A stretch of DNA of 64,000 nucleotides from Oscheius tipulae (Eukaryota; Nematoda; Chromadorea; Rhabditida; Rhabditidae): assembly GCA_037178975.1 (NCBI GenBank), contig JASJZH010000006.1, positions 5,084,001-5,148,000 of the forward strand. The letters run 5' to 3'. Below are positions 1 to 12,221 of this stretch, in pieces. The notes under the pieces are model-generated. The model ran no database searches. It was not told the origin of the DNA and saw only the letters and a program-made list of their open reading frames with translations. Position 1 is the stretch's first letter. Every line of letters begins with the position of its first letter. The position numbers and the translations under genes are program-made.

Positions 1-3000
1 GCATTTATTTGCGGTACAAAGCTAAATTATTAATCCGGAATTGAAAAAAGAACTTTTAACCGTCAAGTCATGAAAGTTTTGTGAAAGATAACGGGTTTAG
101 GTAGCCCAAAACATTAAATACGAATCTTTCAACGGTCTTGAAGACAAATGGTTTAGCTTGATTGCAAATTACATCAATTGTTCTTAACCCTCTCTCCTCT
201 GTTTTTGTTTGAATTGTCGGGGGTTTCAGATACTCTAGCGGTTTGTTTTCGCCCACGCGAAGCAACCTCGCTTTCCAAAAAGCATTTCGTTCCAGCAATT
301 GGAAGTTCATACGAAACAAATGAGTAAGCGGGTCAGTTGTCTCGCCTACCCCGTTCTGCTGCTATATCGTTCTCTCTCTCGGCCCCGGGCGCGCTATTTC
401 GCAACGACAAGTCGATGAGTCAGCCCCCTTTCCGTGATGTCATCGCAGCCAACCAGCTGTTTGGCCGACACACTAGACATTCGTTCGGTACGCCACTTTT
501 TACAGAGTCGGGAGCCGCAGTCCAGCGACTGTCTTTTCATCCCACGCTTCTTTCCTACGAACTGACTTGTTTTTGTTTTGCAATGCTTTAATTTCGACAT
601 GCTGATTTCAACACCCGGCTACTCTCATTTTGTTGCATTCACAGAATCGGACTTCCAAAAAAAGATGCTACAATTGCCTAGTCTCTTTTCTCTCTTTTAC
701 TGTCACTGGTGGCGATCGGCGGCGCCAGTCCGGTTCCCTCACCGCACAATATCGAACTGTTTCCTTTCCACCTTCTTCCATTGAGCTCCCTGGCATCCTA
801 GAACACAGCTCTCATGCAAATTTATCATTTTATTGAACCAAATTAATAAACACTTTTTATTCTGAACCATTTGTAAACAAACTTTAATACTCATTTGTTT
901 TCCTAGACAAATTAAAACCTGATCAAGTCTTCGGACAACCTCAGTTAACTTCATGTTAGACCGTTCTAAGCGGTATCATTGTATGGCCTGTGAATCAGAA
1001 GCGCTAATAAACCACACATGTATTTCCCATTTGAAGGTGCCACGCAATCTTTCTCAAAAAGCTACTTTTTATAAGAAACGTAGGCTACTTATGAAGTCAG
1101 ACGCGACAGTCTCGGTTCGCCCTTCTGTGCGCATGTTGGCGCCTGTTTGTCCTGTGGTTGTCAATTGCGAATTTGTCTTGTCGTCTTATACAGCGAAATG
1201 TTCCTCGAAATTTGTCTTCTGCTTCGTTTCTCTACTCTGTTTAACTCCTATTTTCCAGTTCGTAAGTCAATGGAAAATTGGCAGTAATCTTATGCGGCTT
1301 ACAACAGAAAGTAGCTTTTAAAATAGAATGTTATAATAAGTAGAGAATTGGCCGATAAAGTGAAGCATGTTTATAAAAATGTAAGATCATACACGAATGT
1401 CATTGGAAAAGTCCTCCGGACAGTCGGCGGATCAGATGGGTTGAGGTCTCGAGTGTCTGCGCCTCCTCGTAAAGTGCAATATTTCCCGCTACCCTGACCA
1501 CTGTTTGGTATGCGATCAATCGGCTGCGTTTGAATGCTTTATCGTTTCCGATCTGTGATTGCACAACACGAGCGACCAGACATTCCTGCCAGGACCCTCA
1601 TTTTACGAGTTTTTCTCAATCTTCACTATTTTTTAATGAGCAAACGTTTCTGTTTATGCTTTCCTTTTTTTTAAAGTTAAAATTGAAAGCTCTGCTTGAG
1701 AAAGACTATTATTTCTATTTGGAGCCTTATTAGGGCTCCAAATATTAGGGACATTGATCTCACTTATTTTTCCAGGATCTAAACCTAAATACAAATACAT
1801 TCGCGGATGTTTCGTGTGTCTCTCCAATCCTGTCGTTTTGCAAAAATCTAATTACTTATTAATAGTCATTCTTTGCGCAGCCGGCCTGTCCTTCATTATT
1901 CTTGTGTGGCAGGTAATCCAACCAAGGGTCGTTAGTGCCAACCGAGAAGGCGCTCATGTTTCAATTTTCCTATTATCGTCGCTCTTCGCAGAGCGGATAA
2001 GGCCAAAAACGCCACTGGTTTACGGTTTGCCTCGTTGCTCTTTTCCAGAACAGGAAGCATTTGATCTCAATTTCTGCATTTATTTTTTTTGACTTTGTTC
2101 TGATCAGTAATATTGCGTATCTTAGTGTTTAAATGAGAAGGAATTCCTAAAGGTGTAAATTATTCAACTGAATTGTCAAAAGAATGGCAAAATGGAAAGA
2201 AAGTTGGAAAGAAATGTTAAATATCTTCAAAGAGAAGTAGTGTGCCACTATTGATCGGACCCGTTTCCGACGGGACCCGACCACATTGGCCATTAAATCT
2301 TGATAATTCCAATGCATTGAGGTTCGTTTGAGCCACTTTTTCCTGTTTCGTCTTCTTTTTAATGGAAAAAAAAGTTTCCAGAGCAATTGAGCGGCTCTTT
2401 CAGCACATTTGCACTTCTATTCCCAGACTCTTATTTGATACTTTAATCAGAAAAAGAACAGAAAAAGGCTTCCTCGTATTGATCAAAGATTCTTCTTCTC
2501 CATTTTTGTATTACACGAAACATGCTAGCTGTGAGATTATTGCTAATAGCCACGGCAGAACGTTGGATGTAGTCTTCGTTTATTGTATTGTTTACCTCCA
2601 ATAGTCACATTTTTTATTACTTCGGTAGGGAATACTGGCTTTCTTTCTGTTTGCGTCGCAAGTCAAAATATGTCTCTATTTCTTCGTATATACTAAGAAG
2701 TCTTCTTACGTTATTTTTGCATTCGCGCGCAAAAGCCCAGATGCACTTGTTTTCGCACATCGCGGCTACTTTTGTTTGTCGTATATCTGTGAACGAGACC
2801 CATTTCCCATTGTAGAAACGACAAAAGACAGAAAATTCGATAAAAGCTCGATCAATACTGTTTCATTCTCTGAACTCTCGTTTGTACATGGCTTGGAGGG
2901 TTTGATCTGCGCACCCTGTCCTCTGTACGGGGTTCTCCAGACTCTCACTATTTACCTCCTCCTTTGCTATTTGCTTTTCCTTTTGTAATCAGCCCTCGCG

Positions 3001-5116
3001 CACAAATTATGCAACCAAGTGGGGCGAAGCGCGGTTACCTTTTCCACGCACAGCCCTCAAATGGCCATCTGATTGCACCATCAGCAATGTATAATCTTTC
3101 CGACCACATTTCTTATAAAAACTTCCACAGTTCCCTAAATACATTTTTGGGCGTACAGGCCTCGGCGCCTCGTTATCATTTCCTGAGCACTGTCTTATCA
3201 CCTCAAGTCGCATCCGCTGGCCCATTGATTCCCAACCTCTTCAGCGGAACTTTTTTTCCTCACTATTTTATTGATTAGTTTATTAAATCCTCACTTTTCG
3301 CTCTTGTTCAGAAAAAAACTTTCTTCAACACAATTCCATGACTTCTCTTCAATCCCACTATAATTACGTGTCGTTTCAGGATCACAGCCTCTTTCTCTTG
3401 TACTAGGCGAAATTTCTCCGTTTAGGCTGAAAGGATTTACAGGTTGGTTCCCCTTTTGTTACAGTTTAATTTTCAGCTTACTGTTGAGGGTGTTTCGTTA
3501 ATATCTATGAGCAAATGTGCGGTGTAAAACGAGCTCGTAGACGATGAAAATGTTAGGGTAAAATGCTATATTATACGATAAACACTCACAAAAATGTGTT
3601 TGGATGAATGTATCCTATTTTCTACAGGTAAGGGTAATCCGGCCCCGTCATAATTGTACACTCTACCTCACGCGGGGACATCTAATCTTCTTGAACTTTT
3701 ACATAGAGTTTAACTTCCATTTCTTTTGTTCCAATTTCTATCACTTTTATTGGTTTTTGAAAGAAACGTCGAAAAAGCACTTCGAGCCGCTAAAAAAAGA
3801 ACAAAAATTTATAGCAGAATGTTAATATGATAGAAGCTCAGTTATCTGTGATAATGAGGAGGTCACCTGAAAAGGGTGCGTTCAATCTCCACCGTCTCCC
3901 CATTCTTGACTTGTTTTTCTCTCCACACGCAAAAATGACGCTTGAACACGCTACCAATGCTTGGAAAATGTTAATCTGATAAGTTTATTTGCCTATGCGC
4001 TGATTCACTTTTAATTATCCAGTCATCCGACAGAATCTCTGAGTCAGTGCAGTCAGAGTGCTTCTCTTCCTCGTACCGCCCACAATCTTACATATTTTGA
4101 GCTGCTTTTGAGATGTGAGGTAGTTGATCCGTTTCTATTAAGTACCAGTCAACACGACACATTTGGCAATGCACGCCTGGCTGGTACTTCAAATCATAAA
4201 TCATGGAAAATTGCTATAATATTAGACAGTCTGCCATCAATAGTTACACGACCACCCTATTCGTTCGCGCCAGCTATTCTCGCGAATCCCAAATTGTGCT
4301 CATCGAATCCCTCATTTTTCGACTCTTTTTCTGCATTTGGAAAGACATTATTACTTGGAAACAGCGTTTCATTTCCAACCTAGTGAAAGCAATTATCTCA
4401 ACATCGTCTCAAAACAGCGCTTAGTCACGGGGGACGAGATATTTGAGAAGACCGGCAGGAGCCACGGAAGTTGTTGCTGATAGAATATGGGAGGTGTATC
4501 TATCTTTTAAACAGGTTCACACATAATCTCTGTTTCATCTAGAATTCGCAATAAAAAAATGAACATCTAGTCGGGGAACGGCTAAGCAGACGAATGGAAG
4601 TAAGAGTTTGAGAGAAGTTTCACATACCTCAAGTTTCTAAGAACAATGACAAAACTTGAAGGAACTTCCTTCTTCGCATCCGTTTTCCCAAGAACTTTCG
4701 TCGCTTTTGCGAATCTTTAGACACAGGTGTGAACGTGTGCGCAACGTTTTAATCATATCCGCTTCTCGTCTCGTCAATGTTTTTTTTGCTCGAATATTAA
4801 GTGCTTCACGAATAGGAAGAATCACAATATCAGTGAGAAAAACACAATAATTGTCGTCAATGCTTCATCATTTTCCGCTTAACTTTATATCAATCATTTT
4901 GCTACTTCTGTCCCGTACCTCATTATTGCCTTCTCCTAATTAGAAAATCATCCGGCACAACTTGGGCTCGGCAGCTTGTTTTGGCTCCCGTGTCAACTGT
5001 GTCGGCTCCGCCCCTCTTCGCCTTGTCAGACATGATATATCCCGTGATTAACTAACCGTCTCCCTCTTTGTTTTCACTCTTTTGTACTCACTGTCTTGAG
5101 TTCAGCCATCGGGGAA
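1..5116. other. Gene-poor region upstream of fos-1
   Basis: No convincing exon chain is seen on either strand; the open frames here are short and lack family resemblance or a consistent splice context. The stretch is best read as intergenic and 5-prime regulatory DNA of fos-1. It holds two copies of the AP-1 heptamer TGAGTCA (416-422 and 4040-4046). A more distant 5-prime exon cannot be excluded. Confidence 0.5.
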
Positions 5117-5182
5117 ATGGAGTCACTCCAAAGCATTCTGTACCATCGTCTCGCTTTGGAAGGCTTTGTTGGTTTGGACCAG
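5117..5182 (+). CDS. fos-1: Possible distal alternative first exon of fos-1
   Basis: A TTCAG acceptor at 5101-5105 is followed 11 nt later by an ATG that opens 22 codons and stops exactly at a strong donor (CAG|GTATGT). The exon ends in phase 0, which is the phase needed to enter the common fos-1 exon at 9717. This is the pattern of a trans-spliced alternative first exon. The 22-residue peptide has no motif I recognise and no transcript supports it, so it may be a chance alignment of signals. Confidence 0.4.
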
Positions 5183-7522
5183 GTATGTCAACAATGTTGT
5201 GCTTGTGTATGTCATGAAATCAAATGTATAAGGAGAAACTGACGTCTGTCGAAACCTGGGTTAGAACTTGTAGCGAAGCTGAACATGCTGCAGCTGCTAA
5301 TTGAAGATCGCTAAACACTCTTGAGTGTTAGCAGAAAACAGATTGACGTTGAAAAGGAAATGCGCATCTTTAGTTTTGGACTCTTAGATGTTTTGACAGC
5401 TTGAATATGAGTCTTCTCGGCGACGCATATTTACCCCCCAAATGACTCAAGCTATACAGAGTCAGCCCGATTCTGATAACAGACATAATTACCCGAGTAC
5501 AGCGCATAATGCATTGGAGAGTTTTACATTCAGCCAGCTAATCCGCCGGCATCGACAAGAAAACGAAAAACAGACATTATAAGAAAGTGAAATGGGTAAA
5601 CAAGCTCAGATCTGATACAGAAAAGTACGAAATCATTTGCAGTAACAGCTGTCACGTTTTGAATTCTCATGACGCCTAATGGAAAATTCTTCCTTGACAA
5701 CCAATTAGGCAATGGAAAGTACCGAGATTATTTTAAAACATTTGATGCTCCTACTCAGAGTTACTTTGTTGACATGTCTGCTCCTGCCCAAAATATCCCT
5801 CAGCGCTCTATACTTGTAGTTATTTTTCCTCAGACGCGTCACGACTGATGTCTTCATCATTTAAAGTATTATTCATCACAAAATCCGTTGATTGCGACAA
5901 TCTTGTGGACTCCCAGGATTAACAGATTTGTCATCTTCCCGTTTTCATCTCATCAGACATTCTTCCCCCAACACATTTTGACTTTGATTGGAAAGTGTAA
6001 ACCAGAGATCTGAAGACGAGAAACTTAAGGGCCCGTCTAAATTAAGAATGCTACAAAAAACATGCAAAACTGGTTGTCTTCCGGTGAGCATCGCGTGACA
6101 GTTATGGCAGGTGCGTTGCGCAAGACAAGCGTGATTGCTCCCGGAACAGAGCTACTGTCTACGAAACACAACTGAACGTTTTCCTTAAAAAGTTTTTCTC
6201 GCATTCTCATCCACACGCTCTTTCTCTTCGCTTGGTCCGCGGTCTCTTTGACGTAGCATAACATATTCCCCTTTGTTGTTCTTACAGGGTCCGAAAGTTT
6301 TTCTGCCCGCTTGTTAGCACCCTTTTTGTACAGCCCTTTGAACGACCAGGGCTTCCTTTTCACAGAGTCACGTCACCTGACCGTTGAGACAAAAGATGGC
6401 TCGGCTCCCGCCGATGACTCGCTACTCGTGGACAGTGCCCTGGGAATCGCGAGCGTTTGAAAGTGTATCGGGAGATAGCTTTGTTCTTCTGGACTAATAT
6501 GGCGTTAGTCTCGAAAAACAAAAGCTTAAAAATGAGACTGGTCGCTTGGAAGCGAATATTTAGAAGAGTCATTCTGTATCGTGCGCAGTTAGAGGAAGAT
6601 GCTGGCATTTCTGATGTGAATCACAATCAGCGCACAATAGGTCTACCCGCTACATGCATTCTTTACCCCAACTGTTGAACAAAGCGTTTTAAGTCCCAGT
6701 ACAAGAGAGGCTTCTTTGAGAGAACGGAAAGGTGAACTCTATTAGTCATGTCATGTGATCTCGGTTAGTAATCTCCTCTCCGGAATATCATAATGAGGAC
6801 GTCTTCTGGTAAACACCATTATCAGGGCAGGAAGTAGACGCTGATTATAGACTAGGGAACTTCTCACTAGCCTACTGCAGAGCCAGATACAAAAGCCGTA
6901 CTGCTATTCAGTGCGTTTTTGCTCAAGAAAGTTTGCTATTCCAAGATAGTTAGTGTCAGAACATTAGTTGGGTACTAGTACTGGAACAGTATCTGTAGCT
7001 AGTAATTGAGCCAATATACTGTCTTTAGCTTCTTGTTCTACTAGGTGCTGAGTAACTGTCCGCTCTCATCTAATTAGATCTAGTCATTCATATGCACTGT
7101 GAGATCAAAAGTAAACACAAATTGGAGTGTAAAAGGGGTAGAAATAGCACCACCCGGATGACAGAATGCTTGTCGATAGAATGAAGCTCTCTCCAAACAA
7201 GGTGTCATCTCCTCGGCCCGATGAATCCTCTCCATGACCCATGCCGGTTGGCGGCAATGCGTCGCGTCAAAGACAATCAAAGTTTGTCACCTTCTCGGGT
7301 AATCCTAGATCAGTTGCTCTGGATCCCTCAACATCCTCGTCCATAACTTGTGTACAGTGCAGCTAATCTCCGCCTTTTCTCTTGCCGCTACAGCCGCGGT
7401 CGTCTACGAGGGTGGTGGGCGGAGCTGGAGCGAGCTACGGTATTCAACGGCTGGCGCTGACGATCAATCTATACTCCACTCTTCGTTATTAGACACGTTG
7501 TTACTTACTCAGCTGTGGAGTC
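5183..7522. other. Non-coding stretch between alternative fos-1 starts
   Basis: If the 5117 exon is real this is the first part of a long intron; otherwise it is the proximal promoter of the 7523 start. It contains an AP-1 consensus TGACTCA at 5443-5449. I see no exon with family resemblance here. Confidence 0.5.
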
Positions 7523-10500
7523 ATGTTCGCAAACAATTCCGACTTTTTCGATGGATCACAGGGCCAGTCGGTAATCGTGAGACAGCAGTCGCAGCATGAA
7601 GCACATCAAGACGAAGACTTTTCATCATTTCCTGTCAATGGATCGTCATGTCTTCCTTCGACTCCTATCACTCCGACATATTCAGCCTATCCTGGTCAAC
7701 TTCCCTTCTCGTTCCTTCCCCCGGATATTGCTCAAACCTTTCAGAGCTTCGTGAGTTGTTTATATAAAAATGGTGTAAACGTTTTGCGATATAGTCAATC
7801 TGCTTGTCGAGACAAAAAACGTGTTCTCCCTCCCCCCAATTATTCCTGATAACAGGTGCAAGAAATCTTCTTGGCAATTCAGTGTCTGCATGTTTTCACA
7901 ATTCCTTTACCTGATCATCGATTGTGGAGACGGCTCTCCATCCCTGAACCTTTTTATGCTGCCTCACCTCTATCAGACTTAAGATTCAATTGTTTACCCA
8001 TTAGCTGAACAGACTAGCATTATCACATTTGTTGCGAATAGCTGGTAATACGATAATCCACCCGGAAATAATTTGTTTCCACCTTTAGAAACGCTTCTGC
8101 TTCGCAATCTTTTAGATTGTCTGATATTGCTTAATTTATCCAAGTCTAGTCCTCAACCGCATATTATCTCTTTAACAGACTCGTAGGTGCCTAGGATGAC
8201 TAAGGTACAGATAACAGCATCGAAATTCATATTTTGATAGCATTTCTCTTTTGAAATCTAGCTTGCGTTTTGAGGCGGTTGTCTTTGTTCAACTCTCCTA
8301 TAGTTTACTCCGAGCCCAATTTCAAACTGGACGATTGGGTCACATAGGCCCGGTCGGCCGTCAATAGGTCTGCTCGACATTTAGAGCGCTTGACCGCGAG
8401 GACTATTTTTGAATCTTGCCCAGACTGTACTAGTGGGGGCGGCTAGCTATTTTGAATCCTGTTACACTCCGTCCTTTTCGTAATATCGTCTCGAAGCTTC
8501 GGTCACGCGCTTCGGAAAAAACCAGTGCCTTTTTTCTATTGTCCTCTCTTGACGGGTAAGAGTCTGTTTTAGATTCCACTCTTCCGGTCGTTTATAGTGT
8601 TTGCACTATCGTTTATGATGATCTTCAGATTAATGTAGGTTCTGGCCTGCAACATATAACTGTAGGAGGGCTAAGTTTGATTCAGTTTGATGACTTTCAA
8701 AACAGTCTGGACACATTCCGGATGAAAACTGCTTAAAACCGTGATAAGCAGCCCCGCCCTAGTAACTTTCAGACTTGTCATGACAAGTCTACAAGTTCGC
8801 TGAATGTGAACTGGAACGAAGTTCGGTCTGCACTCGTTTTCCTCTTAAGCACAAGTTCACACCAACTTCCATGTTGCTTGTTTTTTTTTTTGAGTGGCTC
8901 AGATATAGGGCCAAGACTGGAAATGACATCATGCCGTGACCATCGCGAGATCAAAAGCATGCGCTTAAAGCAAACTGCCCTGAGGCAAACAGTACACTTC
9001 CGTTCCAAGGTTACTGACTTTTCCTCGGTTTTTTACCGGCGTACACCAATGTCCTCAATACCATTTGCCTAACCAAATAAGGAAAGTAGAAGAGTGGCAA
9101 CATTTTCGCATGATTCACACTTTTGGGGATAGGGGGTTGGGGTTTACACGCGCTACGCGTGCGTCCGTCCCGGCCGGTCCGGGTCTGGCTGGTGACTCAT
9201 CTTGGTGCCACTGAAGGCTCTCCCGATAACCACTATCTCCTTGTTTCTTGCTTCACGTCACTCCTCTTTTTCGGAAAAGTTGCGCATATCTCTATCGACT
9301 AGTTCTGTAGTTCGGTTTCTTATCACCAGTTGTAAGTAAAATTAGCCCCAAGGAACAGTCAGCGGGTCTCAAATTAATTGTATTTTAGCTTGCATATTAC
9401 CTGCTTACAGGCATCAGAGTACTGTCCATGTTTTGTCTGTCGGTAAATGTCTTTATCCCGCCCAGCGATGCTCTTTCCGTTCTTTTCTCTCAGTTGTGGC
9501 TCTTTCTTGTCTCTGGACTTTTTTTTGTTCTCTAGAGCTGGCTTGTCTTCTACAAATGAATTATAATCAACAACCGGGCTGTAGTTATCAGCACCAGCAG
9601 TTTCTTCAGCACCCTCAACAGCAAGGCTTTCCGAATATTGGAATGGTACGAAATCACTTAAAAAGGGAAAATGTGCCAATTAAACTATGATGTTGTTTAT
9701 AAACCTCTTCTTTCAGTTTCCTCCGCCTGATCACGGTTGCAACACAGCTCTCGGCAACCTCAACTCTCCGCTTCTTCCAGGTTCCGCTCTAGGTACAAAG
9801 CTTGTTCGAATATCTAGCTAGAATCTTAGGTTTAGGCGGAAGTCTCAATCATCTGAACAACCGCATCCCAGGAGTCAGCAGATCAAATCTGCCCTACGAC
9901 TTTCCGGGCAGCGCTTCCAACTTCATGGGCGGCACGAAGCAGAGAAAAGGAGGACGTCGACCGGGAGACGAAATGGTGAACGTGAGTCCTTATTCTTATT
10001 TCGATACGTCGAAATACGTTCACGAGATGGGCTTTCCATTCGAGTCGATTATCGTTTTGTGTTTGTGCAGACTGATTCAACCCATCCCTGCAAGGTATCT
10101 CGTCCTCTGTGTTTGTGTCCTGATCCGAATGATTCACACGACCCCTTTCCATAAAAACGAATATATTTTTTCAAAGAGGGAAGAGCACCGTTTTTGTGTT
10201 ACCTCCACCTTGCTTCAAGTGCTTAAAAATTTGCTAATCGGATTATCCAAACTCGTGAGAGCCGCGCTAACAGCTACCAAACAAAATTTTGTTCGCGGGC
10301 ACAGAAAATACCTGGATGTCTTGAAATTGTTTACCTTGGTGGACTCGGTTGAGGACCCGATGAGTCATGACCCTGCTCACATCAATTTACAAAAATAGAT
10401 CAGCTGTTTTTCAGGAGGACTGCGATCCTGAGGAAGCCGACAAGAGACAGAAGCGAAGACAGCGCAATAAAGAAGCTGCTGCCAGATGTCGCCAGAGACG

Positions 10501-11328
10501 TTTGGACTTGATGCAGAGTCTGCAGGAGCAGGTTGCACGCGAGAGGGATGCCAATATCCAGAAGGAAAAAGAAATTGCATCTGTGAAGCAATCTGTAAGA
10601 TCATCCTATTTACTTTTCTGAGAGTGCTTTTCAGTTGGAGAAAGTTGTGGACTTTCTGAGAGGACACCTTGCCCATCTGCCTGAAACTGACAAAATGAAA
10701 TTCGAGGAAATCGCCTCTCTCCTTCACAAGGATCACAGTCACAGCCATTCTAATGGACACGTCTTCAAGACGGAACCGATCGATCCACCGTCGATCAACG
10801 ACTATCTGTCTCAACAGACTCATCGCGTGGTCCACAAGCGTTCTGCTTTGCCATCGGCCAGTGATATCAGCATTCTTGAACCGGAACTCAAGGTAGGAAA
10901 TCGATTTTCAAATAACCACTCTTATTACAGAAGGTGTTCCAAATCCCCAAGTTTGATCTGGGAAATCCTACATTGGGACAGGTCAACGGAGCAGCCGATC
11001 CTGAGGTCTCGAGGCCGACTACTCTCGATATTTCTGCTCTTCAGCGGACGGCGGCTCCTCTCGCTGCCACTCCTAGCAATGGTCTCTACACTAGCTCCGG
11101 AATGCCATCATTCCGAGGAGATGCTGGTGGCATGTACACATCTCTTTTCAACACTGGAGCAGGTATTACATATTATTGATTTATTTTATTTTTGATGATA
11201 CAGACGGACAGCCTCACTTCTTGTGCCAATCTACTGGCTTAACGCCTTCCGCTGCTCCTACTGTTGGCTTCGTTGCTCAGACACCGACTCCGCTGCAAAC
11301 GAGCGAGGCTGACCTTCGTCCTCTGTAG
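7523..11328 (+). CDS. fos-1: FOS-1, Fos-family bZIP transcription factor
   Basis: Fos-type bZIP factor that dimerises, typically with Jun, and binds AP-1 sites; in C. elegans FOS-1 is needed for anchor-cell invasion and fertility. Proposed exons: 7523-7750, 9717-9792, 9830-9981, 10415-10594, 10635-10892, 10931-11162, 11204-11328, giving 416 residues with every phase matching. The basic region lies in the 10415-10594 exon and reads RRQRNKEAAARCRQRR, with the NxxAAxxCR signature intact. A leucine-zipper coil follows and continues across the next intron. The flanks are Ser/Pro/Gln-rich, as in activation domains. The C-terminus ends PLQTSEADLRPL. A poly(A) signal AATAAA lies at 11736-11741. An alternative first exon at 9556-9645 gives about 370 residues. 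Confidence 0.93.
7751..9555 (+). other. Large fos-1 intron and likely promoter of the short isoform
   Basis: This is intronic for the 7523 start and upstream DNA for the 9556 start. It has an AP-1 site (TGACTCA, 9193-9199) in a GC-rich patch with a short palindrome near 9146-9160. Open frames here are not supported by codon pattern or similarity. Confidence 0.5.
9556..9645 (+). CDS. fos-1: Proximal alternative first exon of fos-1
   Basis: A TTCTCTAG acceptor is followed by an ATG opening 30 Gln-rich codons (MNYNQQPGCS...) that end at ATG|GTACGA in phase 0, directly compatible with the exon at 9717. The acceptor itself is out of frame with the 7523 exon: splicing 7750 to this acceptor would hit a TGA. 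The exon therefore only makes sense as an alternative start, probably trans-spliced. It would encode a short FOS-1 isoform that differs only at its N-terminus, like the C. elegans fos-1a/fos-1b arrangement. Confidence 0.65.
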
Positions 11329-11735
11329 ATAAGCCGTTTAATGAAAAGTACTTCGGTGGCAAATTGTGATCTTTTGAGGGTGCCCCTGTGATTATGACGA
11401 ACTGTCCACTCTATTTGTATACCCAATAGCTTCAGCTGTCACCTAGATAAGTTATCCATTTAACAAAAGAGAAAAATTCCCGTGTCATGCAGCCTTTCAG
11501 TCCATACAGCCTTACCCATCCTCTGTTCTCCTCCTATAGTACTCTTCCTCTCAATTCTCGCACCAACTGGTACCCCTTTGACTTAAATAGATTGAGTTAA
11601 TGGTCATTTCCCCTTCTCTCCTCCTGAACCCATATTGCACTTCTGCCCAGCATATCTTCTCTCAAGAGTTATAAACTGATTCATTGTGTTTTTTGTGTAT
11701 TTTCGCTCCAATCGGCTTCATTTATTTATATATTG

Positions 11736-11741
11736 AATAAA
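11736..11741 (+). terminator. fos-1: Poly(A) signal of fos-1
   Basis: AATAAA about 408 nt after the fos-1 stop codon. The 3-prime UTR is therefore long compared with the very short ones elsewhere in this window. Confidence 0.7.
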
Positions 11742-12221
11742 GTTCTCTTCCGAAGTCTCACGCCGAGTTAGCCTCTTAGAGGTGAATAGATGGAGGTGAC
11801 CCTGCCGATTGCCTTCCCTTTGTCTCCAGCCGGGTGTTTGTCCTGCTGCTCAGACCGGTGCTAGTCTATATCATTTCTTGCTGAAACGCTCTTCATAATC
11901 TTCTTCCTGCTTTTAGCGCGTACCGTTTTTGTCTTGAAACAAAACACGTTTTTGACTATTAGCATCCAATACAGACAGGAATAATCATATCCAATTTTTC
12001 AACGTTTAATTTGGATGTGGGCAGTCCGCGTACTGATATCGTCTGCTACAAATACTTTTGTAACAGAAAGTTTATAGACAATAGTTTTTTAATCAAACAG
12101 TTGAAAAACTCGGCTGGCGACCTGAAAAACCACTTGAGACTTGATTGATTCTGTGTATTTGGATTGCTCTTGATTTCATTTCAATGGTCCTTTCCATTTC
12201 GTCTGCGATTATCGCTTTCAG
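11742..12221. other. Intergenic, fos-1 to MBLAC1-like gene
   Basis: Holds the end of the fos-1 transcript and the promoter of the next gene. A GCTTTCAG acceptor at 12214-12221 abuts the next ATG. Nothing else is seen. Confidence 0.5.

Noticed and set aside
9802-10398. 198-codon plus-strand frame running through a fos-1 intron
   Set aside because: Its first part is in frame with a fos-1 exon but a clear GTGAGT donor at 9982 and the TTTTCAG acceptor at 10414 join the bZIP exons; the rest is intron readthrough.
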